A stretch of 64,000 nt of DNA from Agaribacillus aureus (GTDB taxonomy: Bacteria; Bacteroidota; Bacteroidia; Cytophagales; Cyclobacteriaceae). The notes beneath the pieces were generated by a model that saw nothing but the letters and a program-made list of their open reading frames with translations, searched no databases and was not told where the DNA came from. Location: assembly GCA_030442055.1 (NCBI GenBank), contig JAUJEB010000001.1, forward strand, positions 1,674,001 to 1,738,000, given 5' to 3'. Shown here piece by piece: positions 53,761 through 63,145 of the stretch; position 1 is the first letter of the stretch, and each line of letters begins with the position of its first letter. Both the position numbers and the translations under genes were made by a program.

Positions 53761-53794
53761 TTTGGGAAAGTTTTAATAAATCAAGTAAATTTTG
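53761..53794 (+). promoter_or_regulatory. Possible Bacteroidota promoter of the Gfo/Idh gene
   Basis: TTTG (53761-53764), 21 nt spacer, TAAATTTTG (53786-53794); consensus in this phylum is TTTG near -33 and TAnnTTTG near -7. The -7 element has one extra base, so confidence is low. It lies 32 bp before the ATG. Confidence 0.3.
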
Positions 53795-53825
53795 AATAGA
53801 TATTATAACCTTAAATAATTTAGCC

Positions 53826-55223
53826 ATGAAAAAATCAAGAAGAACTTTTTTGACTACCGTTAGCATGCTGGCCGGAGGTTCAATGGTGTCCTTGCCTTCA
53901 TGGGGGTTTGGCCTTGGCAAAACAAAGCTGAAAGTGACCCTGGTCGGTACAGGAGTTCGGGGAACAAGTTTCTGGGGTAAACGCCTGGTGGACCAATATA
54001 GTGACCTGCTTGAATTTGTAGGCCTTTGCGATATCAATCCCGGCAGGCTCGCCTACGCCAAGAAATATATTGGCGTTAGTTGTCCTACCTTCACGGATTT
54101 TGAAGAGATGGTATCCAGCACCAAACCGGATTTGGTGATTGTGACCACCAAGGACTCCAATCATCATAAGTTTATCATCAAAGGGCTGGATATGGGGTGT
54201 GATGTACTTACCGAAAAACCTTTAACTATAGATGAGGACAAGTGCCAGGCTATTCTGGATGCCGAAAGAAGATCCAACAAAAATCTCATTGTCGGGTTTA
54301 ACTATCGCTGGGGCCCTTACAGCACCAAAATAAAGGAAATGCTGATGAAAAAGGCCATTGGCAAAGTTACCTCGGTTGATTTTCATTGGTATTTAAACAC
54401 GTATCACGGCGCCTCCTACTTCAGAAGATGGCACGGCTTACGACAAGCCGGCGGCACACTTTGGGTGCATAAAGCCACCCACCATTTTGATCTGCTCAAC
54501 TGGTGGCTCGACGCAGACCCCGCGGAGGTATTTGCCTATGGGGCACTGGAACACTACGGGGATAACGGACCTTTCCGCGGCGAGAACTGCCGGGTTTGCG
54601 AATATAAAAAGGAATGTAAATTTCATTGGGATATCACCAAAGACAGGCGATCGATGGACCTGTATGTGGCCAACGAAAAATATGACGGCTATGTGAGAGA
54701 TAGTTGTTTATATCGCCCTGAAATTAATATTCACGATAAAATGTCGGCCCAGATAAAGTACGCCAATGACACTATCGTCAACTATTCACTGACCACTTAT
54801 TCTCCTTTTGAGGGATGGCGTATTGCTTTTAACGGAACTGAGGGCCGACTGGAGGCCTGGCTGGATATTCCATATGTAAAAAATGAAAACCTGAATCAAT
54901 CTGAGTTGCATGCTGCTGAAATGAACCAGGATGGAAAAGACAAGCTGGATCATGAGCCCATCATTGTCCACAAACTCTGGAAGGATTTTGAGACCACCCA
55001 TGTCGCGATGGAAAGAGGCGGACACGGAGGCGGTGATAAACGTTTGCACGATAAAATCTTTAAAAATCCCCAGCAAGAGGATCCCTTTGACCGGGCCGCA
55101 GGGGTAAGAGACGGCGCCATGTCCATTCTCATTGGGGTTGCAGCGCGCAAAAGTATCGAGTCGGGACACCCTGTGCGAATTGCTGAGTTGACCGATCTGG
55201 AACCCAGGGCTAAAAGATTATAG
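53826..55223 (+). CDS. Tat-exported Gfo/Idh/MocA oxidoreductase with four-cysteine insert
   Basis: 465 residues. Twin-arginine signal SRRTFLTT (R5, R6) followed by a hydrophobic stretch. NAD(P) fold VTLVGTGVRGTSFWG, then DVLTEKPLTID (the EKP motif) and FHWYLNTYHGASYFRRWHG and THHFDLLNWWL of the C-terminal domain. An insert has C255-x2-C258-x5-C264 and a further C294, a possible metal site. Family members act on inositols, sugars and their derivatives in the periplasm. It is divergent from a LacI regulator. Confidence 0.93.
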   Translation: MKKSRRTFLTTVSMLAGGSMVSLPSWGFGLGKTKLKVTLVGTGVRGTSFWGKRLVDQYSDLLEFVGLCDINPGRLAYAKKYIGVSCPTFTDFEEMVSSTKPDLVIVTTKDSNHHKFIIKGLDMGCDVLTEKPLTIDEDKCQAILDAERRSNKNLIVGFNYRWGPYSTKIKEMLMKKAIGKVTSVDFHWYLNTYHGASYFRRWHGLRQAGGTLWVHKATHHFDLLNWWLDADPAEVFAYGALEHYGDNGPFRGENCRVCEYKKECKFHWDITKDRRSMDLYVANEKYDGYVRDSCLYRPEINIHDKMSAQIKYANDTIVNYSLTTYSPFEGWRIAFNGTEGRLEAWLDIPYVKNENLNQSELHAAEMNQDGKDKLDHEPIIVHKLWKDFETTHVAMERGGHGGGDKRLHDKIFKNPQQEDPFDRAAGVRDGAMSILIGVAARKSIESGHPVRIAELTDLEPRAKRL

Positions 55224-55307
55224 ACAGGTTCAATTCCCGGTTTTGGTTCATGGTCTCGTGCCTCTTAGTAAATGACAGCCTATGAAAATACTTAAACTTA
55301 TAGTACC

Positions 55308-55367
55308 CTCCGTGTTTTTCTGCCTTTTTGAAGAAGATAATAAACACCAAGGCAGAAAAACACGGAG
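55308..55367. terminator. Long perfect hairpin between convergent genes
   Basis: CTCCGTGTTTTTCTGCCTT (55308-55326) and AAGGCAGAAAAACACGGAG (55349-55367) are perfectly complementary, 19 bp, 22 nt loop. It sits 85 bp after the Gfo/Idh stop and 100 bp before the CadC-like stop. The stem is longer than a normal terminator, and it may be a dispersed palindromic repeat. Confidence 0.6.
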
Positions 55368-55466
55368 TCTATCTATTGCATGCCGTATCCATGCATCAAC
55401 ATGCTTCTTTGGGGCAGGGTTTTAATTAGTTGGAATGGCAGAGGCAATGGGCTGGAGATATCAAAT

Positions 55467-56699
55467 CTATTTTGGATCCCAGACATTGGGGGTAGCGCTT
55501 ACTTTATGAAGGTGCAAAATTTTAGTATTCAACTCCATCCGGTCTATACCGCTCACCTCAAACAACACCTCAAAATATTGTGGAACCTCTCCGAGCTCGT
55601 TTTTCATCTCCTGTTCCAACTGCTGACTCAGCAAAGGATCCGTGAAATTTTTAAGACTTTGCGAGGCAGCGGTATCCCAAAGCCCCCCGAACATAAAAAT
55701 CACGTTATTGTTAGGCCCCGGAATTTTAGCCGCAAGGCCGTAATCGGTATGATAGGAGTCGGCATTGCCAATTGAACTGTAACTTTTCAATTGCTGGACC
55801 TTTTCATCGTAATACTCGATGGTAGAATCGGAGGTTAGCTTAAATTTTGAGTGATTAAAGTAATTAATAAACAGCCCGAAGGTTTTTAGCATGCCTACCA
55901 CTACAATATTATGATCTTGTAACTCTTTTGGATTGAACCTGGACATCACACGGATATTGAAGTTTTTATCGTCTGCCAAAAATAACCTGGTGAGACTCTT
56001 GATCCATGCTGCGCTGTTCCTGATCAAAAATGCGTAAGACAAATCATTGGTTCTCTCAACCATTTCAGGGTGCTGATTGATGAAATTCTCGAATTCTTTT
56101 GCCGAATTAATGAGGGGATCTCTTATCGTGCGGTGCATGTTGAGGTTTGGGTCGAATTCATTGTAGACGAAAAGATCACCCAGTACCACTAAAGCCGGTA
56201 TATCATCATCCAATATATCAACCCATAAGCTTTTTCCCGGGATCGTTCCGGAAGGCTTTACGGCAGTATCCTGTTGTCTCCATCCCCATATATTCAAAAT
56301 AACCGAGGAAGCAAGCAATGCTAAAAGGATCAGGGACAACCGGTAATACTTTTTTGCCTGCTCAACCTTTTTCGGCTGCCTTTTCACAAAGTGTACTTCA
56401 TAGCCTCCCTTTGGTATTTCGAGCACCATCTCATCATTTTTTCCTTCATTCTTATAGTAGTCGGCGATTTTTTTTCGGAGGTTGTACAGATATACGCGTA
56501 TTAACGTACTCTCACCGGGATCAAAAGTGCTTTTGCCGAATATGTCAGAGGCGATGGTAGTTTCCTTGGGGATATTTCCGGTTTTGGAGCAATCGACTAA
56601 ATAAAGTAATAGATTGGAATACGTTTTTGATTTTCCAAATGACTTACTATTAATAATCTTTTGAGGAATGCCCTCGTCAAAATTTTCCAGCATATACAA
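55467..56699 (-). CDS. CadC/ToxR-like membrane-bound winged-helix regulator
   Basis: 410 residues. The first 105 residues form an OmpR/CadC-type winged helix (DPGESTLIRVYLYNLRKKIA, IPKGGYEVHF being the wing). One membrane helix (about 121-138) separates this from a 270-residue extracytoplasmic part without a recognised fold (INQHPEMVERTND, MFGGLWDTAASQSLKNFTDP). Such proteins sense a periplasmic signal and control DNA directly. It is divergent from the PSD1 gene (158 bp); the two are plausibly functionally linked. The signal is unknown. Confidence 0.8.
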   Translation of the reverse strand: MYMLENFDEGIPQKIINSKSFGKSKTYSNLLLYLVDCSKTGNIPKETTIASDIFGKSTFDPGESTLIRVYLYNLRKKIADYYKNEGKNDEMVLEIPKGGYEVHFVKRQPKKVEQAKKYYRLSLILLALLASSVILNIWGWRQQDTAVKPSGTIPGKSLWVDILDDDIPALVVLGDLFVYNEFDPNLNMHRTIRDPLINSAKEFENFINQHPEMVERTNDLSYAFLIRNSAAWIKSLTRLFLADDKNFNIRVMSRFNPKELQDHNIVVVGMLKTFGLFINYFNHSKFKLTSDSTIEYYDEKVQQLKSYSSIGNADSYHTDYGLAAKIPGPNNNVIFMFGGLWDTAASQSLKNFTDPLLSQQLEQEMKNELGEVPQYFEVLFEVSGIDRMELNTKILHLHKVSATPNVWDPK

Positions 56700-56744
56700 A
56701 GATCAAGTAAGTGATTTAAATGGTAATATAACGTTTTAATAGCT

Positions 56745-56777
56745 ATTTTAACAGTTAATAAAACAGTTTTTTAACTG
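56745..56777. promoter_or_regulatory. Adjacent palindromes TTAACAGTTAA and CAGTTTTTTAACTG
   Basis: Two inverted repeats (56745-56755, and 56764-56777) sharing AACTG/CAGTT half-sites lie between the CadC-like regulator and the PSD1 gene. They are good candidates for the regulator's binding site. A+T-rich surroundings raise the chance of coincidence. Confidence 0.4.
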
Positions 56778-56857
56778 GATTTTTAACTTTAGAAATGACT
56801 ATCTTTTATTTTCTTTTGGATTTCATTATTTCTAATTACGAATAGTTTTTTGCTTTT

Positions 56858-59800
56858 ATGAGTTTCAACAGAATACTTTTTACGCTTATAGCTGTGGCCT
56901 TCCTTGTGACCGGTTGTGGTCTTGAAAAATCTTCAACGGCAACAGACGCAAACGTACCTGAAATAGTTGATTTCAATTTTCATGTCAAACCTATCTTATC
57001 CGATAAGTGTTTTGCATGCCATGGCCCCGATGAGCAAAATCAAAAGGCTGATCTGAGACTCGATACGAAAGAGGGTGCGTTGGCGGCGTTGGGCGACGAT
57101 GGAGACCGTTATCCCATCATACCTGGCAAACCGCATAAAAGCCATGTCTATTTAAGAATAACTGCTGATGATCCGGAATACAGAATGCCTCCGCCGGAAT
57201 CAAATCTGATATTGAGTGAGACAGATGTAGCCATTATTAGCAAATGGATTGAACAGGGTGCCGAATACAAACCTCATTGGTCATTTATCAAACCTGAAAA
57301 ACCGGCCGTGCCTCAAATCGAAGATGCCTCCTGGTCTAACAATCCTATTGACAATTTTATCGCAGACCGATTGCATCAGGAAGGGCTGAAACCTTCCGGA
57401 AAAGCAGACAGGGAGACCTTGATCCGGCGGCTAAGCTTTGATCTTACCGGCCTGCCGCCGAGCCTGGAGGAAATTGACTTATTTTTAGCCGATAATTCAC
57501 CAGATGCCTATGAGGCAGTAGTGGACCGCCTGTTAGCTTCCAATGGCTACGGAGAGCGAATGGCAGCCACCTGGATGGACCTGGCCCGGTATGCTGACAG
57601 TGACGGGTACCTCGATGACAAGCACCGCGATTTCACGCCCTGGAGAGATTGGGTTATCGAAGCACTCAACAGCAATATGCCCTATGATGAATTTGTTACC
57701 TGGCAGTTGGCCGGGGACCTGATCCCGAACGCGACCAAAGAAAGTGTATTGGCCACGGCTTTCAACCGGCTGCATAGAAAAAACTCTGAAGCCGGAATAG
57801 TTTTTGAAGAATTCCGGACAGAATATGTCGCCGATAGAACGCAAACATTCGGAAAAGCATTTCTGGGCCTTTCGCTTGAATGCGCCCGTTGTCATGACCA
57901 TAAGTACGACCCTATCAGCCAGGAAAACTATTACCAGGTATTTGGCTTCTTCAACAGTACCAACGAGGTTGGCACCGCCATTTACGGGCCGGGACAAACG
58001 CCGGGACCATCACTATTGCTCAGCACTGAGGAGCAGGAGGAAATCGTAGACTTTCTTAACAAAAAAATATCGCAGAAAGAAAATTCTTTACAACAACATT
58101 ATGCCTCAGAAAACCGTGATTTCAAAAATTGGCAGGAAGCTGCGCCGACGGCGGCCGGCCATTTGAAGAAACAGGTCAACAGAAGCTTAATTGCTCATTA
58201 TCCCTTTGACAGGGTTTACAAAAAAGATAGTAAAACCTCATTGACCCCCAATCTATCGGGAAGTAAAACACCGGCCAGGATTAACGAGCCGATCATAAAA
58301 CCCGGCCCTAAGGGTAAAGCATTTTTTATCGACGATTTTAGCTCGTTGCGATTAGGCGAAAAGATCGGATGGTTTGATCGTACAGATCCCTTCTCCATAG
58401 CGTTGTGGTTACACCCCGATACGCTTTATGAGCAGGCGGGCATCTTCTTTCATTGTGAGAACCTAAGACTCGGATTCAAGGGATACTCTTTTCACCTGAA
58501 AGACAACAAGCTGCAATTTATTATGGCACACTCCTGGCCATACAATTCCATTCAGGTAACCACCCAAAAAGCCATCCCCACTAAGGACTGGACCCATGTC
58601 ATGATTACCTACGATGGTTCCAGTAAAGCCAATGGTATAAAAATATATATGAATGGTGAGATGGCGCCTGTGGAAAATGATTTTGATAATTTGTACAAGA
58701 CCATCTTGTACGAACCCGATATCCATACCTATGGTTTTTCCGGGTTTATGATGGGGCACCGCGATAAGATTAAGTCCTTTAAAAAAGGTGGTGTTGATGA
58801 GCTAAAAATATACGATCGTGAACTTACGTCATTGGAAGCACTATACGTTTGCGATACAGATAATTTTTCAGGCTCACTCGAAAACAAGGCATCAAAACAG
58901 CGGGAAACATTGTTGAAAGACTATTATTTGACTCATTTTGACAAGACGTCAAAGGTAATAAGAGACAGTTTAAAAATCACCAGAGACCATTTGAATAAAG
59001 TCATCTCCGACATCCAGGAAATTATGGTGATGGGAGATGTCCCTGAGCCACGACCTACCTACCTGTTGGAAAGAGGTGTATACAATGCGAGAGGCAAAGA
59101 GGTCTTTCCAGGGGTTCCAGATAAAATATTTCCTTTTGATCAGGACCTGCCATCCAATCGTCTTGGGTTAAGCAAGTGGCTTTTTGACAAGAACAACCCA
59201 CTTACCGCGAGAGTAATTGTCAATCGTATCTGGCAAATGTATTTCGGGAAGGGCATTGTTGCCACCTCAGAGGATTTTGGCAATCAAGGAGACCTCCCTA
59301 CCCATCCTGAGCTACTGGACTGGCTCGCCGTCGAATTTATGGACAATGGCTGGGATCTGAAAAAAATGCACAAAACCATTGTTATGTCAACTACCTATCG
59401 GCAGAGCTCGGCCTTTACGGAGGAATTGATTGAAAAAGACCCTGAAAATACACTGTTGGCCAGGGGACCCCGATTCCGGTTGCCGGCGGAGATGATACGT
59501 GACAATGTGCTGTCTATTAGCGGGCTGTTGGTTGACACTCTGGGTGGTGCCAGCGCATATCCTTATCAGCCTGCGGGATTGTGGGAAGAAATAAGCAACA
59601 AACCCTGGCGTTACAAATATCTGCAAGAGCCAGGACCGGGTCTTTATCGCCGAAGTTTATATACCATTTGGAAGCGAACTGCCCCGCCACCGTCTATGCT
59701 GATATTTGATGTAGCAGACAGAAGTACGTGTGTCGTCAGGCGCAAGACAACCAATACCCCACTGCAGGCGCTGGTGCTTTTGAATGATCCGCAATTCCTG

Positions 59801-60103
59801 GAAGCTTCCAGGGTGATGGCCCAACAGGTAATGAAAACAGCATCCGATACCCCGGAAGGTCCTTTGCAGAAAACCTTCCGCCTGGCTACCGGGCGATTTC
59901 CCGATGAAACAGAGATGGCGTTACTCTCTGATTTTTACAAGGGCGAACTCAAAAAGTTTACTGAAAAACCGGATGACGCGCTGGATTATTTAAGTATCGG
60001 CGAATTGGATTGGGATCGTTCTCTCGATCCGGCGAAGCTGGCAGCGCTAACCGTCGTAGCCAATGCCGTGGTTAATACAGATGAAGGTTATACCAAAAAG
60101 TAA
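56858..60103 (+). CDS. PSD1/DUF1549-LamG-DUF1553 lipoprotein with c-type haem motif
   Basis: 1081 residues. Lipobox LVTGC (Cys20). A planctomycete-type cytochrome domain (PSD1) has C51-x2-C54-H55 (CFACHGPDE), a covalent haem site. DUF1549 (about 155-380) with [16 protein letters not shown] and [16 protein letters not shown] LamG-like beta sandwich at about 480-660 ([37 protein letters not shown]). DUF1553 (about 780-1030; [40 protein letters not shown]). This family is paired with DUF1501 proteins and often associated with polysaccharide degradation; reaction unknown. 21 nt separate it from the next gene's ATG. Confidence 0.93.
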   Translation: MSFNRILFTLIAVAFLVTGCGLEKSSTATDANVPEIVDFNFHVKPILSDKCFACHGPDEQNQKADLRLDTKEGALAALGDDGDRYPIIPGKPHKSHVYLRITADDPEYRMPPPESNLILSETDVAIISKWIEQGAEYKPHWSFIKPEKPAVPQIEDASWSNNPIDNFIADRLHQEGLKPSGKADRETLIRRLSFDLTGLPPSLEEIDLFLADNSPDAYEAVVDRLLASNGYGERMAATWMDLARYADSDGYLDDKHRDFTPWRDWVIEALNSNMPYDEFVTWQLAGDLIPNATKESVLATAFNRLHRKNSEAGIVFEEFRTEYVADRTQTFGKAFLGLSLECARCHDHKYDPISQENYYQVFGFFNSTNEVGTAIYGPGQTPGPSLLLSTEEQEEIVDFLNKKISQKENSLQQHYASENRDFKNWQEAAPTAAGHLKKQVNRSLIAHYPFDRVYKKDSKTSLTPNLSGSKTPARINEPIIKPGPKGKAFFIDDFSSLRLGEKIGWFDRTDPFSIALWLHPDTLYEQAGIFFHCENLRLGFKGYSFHLKDNKLQFIMAHSWPYNSIQVTTQKAIPTKDWTHVMITYDGSSKANGIKIYMNGEMAPVENDFDNLYKTILYEPDIHTYGFSGFMMGHRDKIKSFKKGGVDELKIYDRELTSLEALYVCDTDNFSGSLENKASKQRETLLKDYYLTHFDKTSKVIRDSLKITRDHLNKVISDIQEIMVMGDVPEPRPTYLLERGVYNARGKEVFPGVPDKIFPFDQDLPSNRLGLSKWLFDKNNPLTARVIVNRIWQMYFGKGIVATSEDFGNQGDLPTHPELLDWLAVEFMDNGWDLKKMHKTIVMSTTYRQSSAFTEELIEKDPENTLLARGPRFRLPAEMIRDNVLSISGLLVDTLGGASAYPYQPAGLWEEISNKPWRYKYLQEPGPGLYRRSLYTIWKRTAPPPSMLIFDVADRSTCVVRRKTTNTPLQALVLLNDPQFLEASRVMAQQVMKTASDTPEGPLQKTFRLATGRFPDETEMALLSDFYKGELKKFTEKPDDALDYLSIGELDWDRSLDPAKLAALTVVANAVVNTDEGYTKK

Positions 60104-60124
60104 AATAAATACTAATTGTATCTT

Positions 60125-61588
60125 ATGGATCACTTATTGAAAAAAATTGCTTATCAACAAACCCGCAGAGATTTTCTGAAGAAAACAACCATGGGCTTTG
60201 GTTCTATGGCACTGGCAAGTTTGCTTAATCCTCTCGATGCGGTATCAAAAAACAATCTTAACAAGTTTGATCCGGATAATGGCATACTGGGGGCCCCTCA
60301 TTTTATTCCCAAGGCTAAACGGGTAATTTATCTATTCCAAAGCGGCGGACCTTCCCAGCTGGAAACCTTCGACTATAAACCGCTATTGAAAAAATGGCAC
60401 GGGGAAGAAATACCAGACTCAATTCGCGGCACGCAACGCAATTCGGGAATGGTGGCAGATCAGTCTACGTTTCCATTAGTGAAATCTATCTACGATTTCA
60501 AGCAATACGGGGAATCCGGTGCCTGGGTGAGTGAACTTTTCCCTCACACTGCCGGGGTTGTTGATGATTTATGTATTGTAAAATCCATGTATACCGAGGC
60601 CATTAATCACGAGCCTGCGGTTATGTTTGTGCAGACAGGTTCGCAACAGGGCGGCAGGCCGTCAATTGGCTCATGGCTGAGCTACGGACTGGGCACTGAC
60701 AATAAAGACCTTCCTAGCTTTGTGGTATTACTATCCAAAGGAGGGCCGGCCCAGCCGCTTACCTCGACTGCCTGGGGCAACGGATTTCTGCCATCGCACC
60801 ATCAGGGAGTGCAGTTCCGTTCCGGAAAAGACCCTGTGTTATTTTTAAATAATCCCTCAGGCATTCACAAGCCGGACCGCCGACGGGCACTGGACTATAT
60901 AAAAAGAATGAATGAACACCAATTCAGCCTGTGGGGTGATCCTGAAATTGAGTCCAAAATCAACCAATATGAGATGGCCTACAAGATGCAAACCTCAGTG
61001 CCCGATGCCGTTGACATTTCGGGAGAGCCGGAATACATTTATGAAATGTATGGTGAGGACTCCCGAATTCCCGGCACCTTCGCGGCCAACTGTTTGCTGG
61101 CCAGGCGACTGGCGGAGCGCAATGTAAAGTTTATCCAGCTTTATCATATGGGTTGGGATCACCATGGAAATCTACCCAACGGAATGAGAAGTCAGGCGCT
61201 GAGCACCGACCAGGCTTGTGCCGCTTTGATCAGGGATTTAAAGCAACGCGGGTTATTGGAAGATACACTGGTAGTTTGGGGAGGAGAGTTTGGCAGAACC
61301 AGTTTCTCCCAGGGGAGGCTTACCAAGAATAATTATGGAAGAGATCATCACCCCGGCTGTTTTACCATGTGGATGGCCGGCGGGGGCGTAAAGCCGGGAA
61401 TGGTATACGGAGAAACCGATGACTTTAGTTACAATGTGGTCAAAAATGGCGTTCATGTCCATGACTTTCAGGCAACGCTACTACATTTATTAGGTATTGA
61501 CCACGAAAGACTAACCTTTAAATACCAGGGAAGACGCTTTAGGTTGACAGATGTGCATGGCCATGTTGTCAAAGACCTTTTAGCTTAG
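60125..61588 (+). CDS. Tat-exported DUF1501 family protein (sulfatase-like fold)
   Basis: 487 residues from ATG 60125 (MDHLLKKIAYQQTRRDFLKK); an in-frame TTG at 60116 would add three residues. Tat motif TRRDFLKK followed by a hydrophobic stretch. The alkaline-phosphatase-like fold has YLFQSGGPSQLETFDYKP, LYHMGWDHHGNL, VVWGGEFGRT, GRDHHPGCFTMWMAGGG and HVHDFQATLLHLLGID, which place the metal-binding Asp/His residues. It is the usual partner of PSD1/DUF1549/DUF1553 proteins, encoded in the same unit. Substrate unknown; a carbohydrate sulfatase or related role is inferred. Confidence 0.93.
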   Translation: MDHLLKKIAYQQTRRDFLKKTTMGFGSMALASLLNPLDAVSKNNLNKFDPDNGILGAPHFIPKAKRVIYLFQSGGPSQLETFDYKPLLKKWHGEEIPDSIRGTQRNSGMVADQSTFPLVKSIYDFKQYGESGAWVSELFPHTAGVVDDLCIVKSMYTEAINHEPAVMFVQTGSQQGGRPSIGSWLSYGLGTDNKDLPSFVVLLSKGGPAQPLTSTAWGNGFLPSHHQGVQFRSGKDPVLFLNNPSGIHKPDRRRALDYIKRMNEHQFSLWGDPEIESKINQYEMAYKMQTSVPDAVDISGEPEYIYEMYGEDSRIPGTFAANCLLARRLAERNVKFIQLYHMGWDHHGNLPNGMRSQALSTDQACAALIRDLKQRGLLEDTLVVWGGEFGRTSFSQGRLTKNNYGRDHHPGCFTMWMAGGGVKPGMVYGETDDFSYNVVKNGVHVHDFQATLLHLLGIDHERLTFKYQGRRFRLTDVHGHVVKDLLA

Positions 61589-61594
61589 CAAATT

Positions 61595-61635
61595 TTCCTG
61601 ACCGCCACCCTGAACATCGAGGTGGCGGTTAGGAA
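61595..61635. terminator. Strong bidirectional hairpin between convergent genes
   Basis: TTCCTGACCGCCACC (61595-61609) pairs with GGTGGCGGTTAGGAA (61621-61635), 15 bp with one G-U pair, loop 11 nt. T-rich on the left and A-rich on the right, so it can end both the DUF1501 transcript and the oxidoreductase transcript. Confidence 0.7.
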
Positions 61636-61677
61636 TTAAAAAATCAAAACCGGGAATAGCCAATAAAAGGTCCCACA

Positions 61678-63099
61678 TTATCGGCTTAAAGAGTAAGCCC
61701 GGGTGGTAACGTAATACTTGGCAAGTATATTTTGCAACTCCCATTCAGGTAGTTTGCCATCAACCAGGTATTGCAAATACTTTTCGGTAACCTGCGAAAA
61801 ATGTGCCTCATGTCCCACTTTGTACTTATCCGGTATGATTACCTCCCAACCATCGGCTGACGGTTTTAAAGATAATCCAGGGTATTTATCATTCAACCGG
61901 GCAATGGCATCTTGTAACTTTTCCTCAAAATTATTGCCTTCACCCTTTGCAATTGGCTCCACATAGAGTGTAGGCTTATAATCCTGCGCTTTGTCCTGTC
62001 TGATCACAAGATTAGCTTGTGTTCCACGCATCATCGAAAAGTGGGTATCCTTAGCACCTTCAGGCGCCTGGTAGTTCCAGGTAACCGATACCTTTCCATG
62101 CACACCGCGGGTAGTAAACACAAATGAACCATTTGAATACACGTTTAAGATAGAATCCTCAACAACATCTTTCTGCAAATAGTCCGGGTAGTCCTGCAAA
62201 CCTGTAACCTTTTCAAACTGCCCCGGAGACAACCTCGTCGGCCATCTACGTGTTGAAACCACCTCCACATCAGACTGATAGTCAATGCCTTGTTCCGGAA
62301 AACACTCCCAAAAAATCAAGTCCACCAGGTGGGTGGATACATCGACAATTCCCTCTCCCTGCTGCTCCACATCAAAAAACCAGGCAGGTCTCTTCAGCGG
62401 CTGACCGGCCACATATTTAAAGAAATGGTGCACACTCTCCTTGGAAATGGCCGGATTATCCGGAGTACCCTTTTCCAGTTGGCCAAATACATCCGGTTGC
62501 TGAGAGAGCTCTTTCTGCAGCATAGTGGTAATCTCATAGCGCTCGGTCATAATATCATACAGCAGCACGCCGCTTGCCTCCGCCAGCTCATAGGTCTCTT
62601 TCAGCAAAGGAAAGGCCTCGGGCTTTATGATCATTGGTTTGTCTGCCAGCACATTGATACCTGCTTTCACGGTCTCGTGAATGTACTTTGTTTTTTTTGC
62701 GTTACTTCCTGATACCACCATGACATTTCCCGGTTTTTCCTGAAGCATTTTTTCAAAGAAATCCTGTCCTGTGTGGACATTCGATTGCCAGTTAGTAGGT
62801 GCTTCTTCTCTGCTGTTAAAGCGTTCAATTCTTTTGAGATGTTCCTGCAGGTCATCCCCTTCTGGCGCGTATATGTTTACCGTGGAGTCTACCTGATCAT
62901 ATTGATATTTCTGCACCAGCGCGGCATGAAAATGCCCGGGATCCAGGGTCATCAATCTGATCTCTCCTTTGGCGCCGGTAAATTGCGTCGCCTTTTCAGC
63001 ACTATCTGCAGCATTACTTTCATCTTTCATATCAGATTTTGGGGATTGACAGGATATGATGCCTAACACCAACAAAAAATACAATTGCTTTATCTTCAT
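61678..63099 (-). CDS. Lipoprotein Gfo/Idh-like oxidoreductase with dedicated C-terminal domain
   Basis: 473 residues. Lipobox GIISC (Cys17), so it is membrane-attached. The NAD-type fold shows IRLMTLDPGHFHAALVQ, VVSGSNAKKTKYIHETVKAG, NVLADKPMIIK (a DKP variant of the EKP motif). The C-terminal half (from about 190; DVSTHLVDLIFWECFPEQGI and FTTRGVHGKVSVTWNYQAPEG) corresponds to the putative-oxidoreductase C-terminal domain. It probably acts on a sugar derivative in the periplasm with the second Gfo/Idh protein upstream on the minus strand (46 bp gap). Confidence 0.88.
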   Translation of the reverse strand: MKIKQLYFLLVLGIISCQSPKSDMKDESNAADSAEKATQFTGAKGEIRLMTLDPGHFHAALVQKYQYDQVDSTVNIYAPEGDDLQEHLKRIERFNSREEAPTNWQSNVHTGQDFFEKMLQEKPGNVMVVSGSNAKKTKYIHETVKAGINVLADKPMIIKPEAFPLLKETYELAEASGVLLYDIMTERYEITTMLQKELSQQPDVFGQLEKGTPDNPAISKESVHHFFKYVAGQPLKRPAWFFDVEQQGEGIVDVSTHLVDLIFWECFPEQGIDYQSDVEVVSTRRWPTRLSPGQFEKVTGLQDYPDYLQKDVVEDSILNVYSNGSFVFTTRGVHGKVSVTWNYQAPEGAKDTHFSMMRGTQANLVIRQDKAQDYKPTLYVEPIAKGEGNNFEEKLQDAIARLNDKYPGLSLKPSADGWEVIIPDKYKVGHEAHFSQVTEKYLQYLVDGKLPEWELQNILAKYYVTTRAYSLSR

Positions 63100-63145
63100 T
63101 GAGTCATAAATTTTGAATCGTAATCAATTATTTGAAAAAATTGCC

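Larger units (their letters stand above)
53463..53825. other. Divergent promoter region, LacI gene versus Gfo/Idh gene
   Basis: 363 bp. It includes the LacI operator palindrome (53591-53604) and a possible promoter at 53761-53794 (TTTG, 21 nt, TAAATTTTG). No other gene is seen. Confidence 0.6.

Noticed and set aside
55229..55244. tRNA T-arm-like GGTTCAATTCCCGG
   Set aside because: No cloverleaf upstream, which is the coding end of the Gfo/Idh gene, and no CCA.
55380..55775. 131-codon plus-strand frame
   Set aside because: Overlaps the well-supported CadC-like gene on the other strand; composition is that of a shadow frame.
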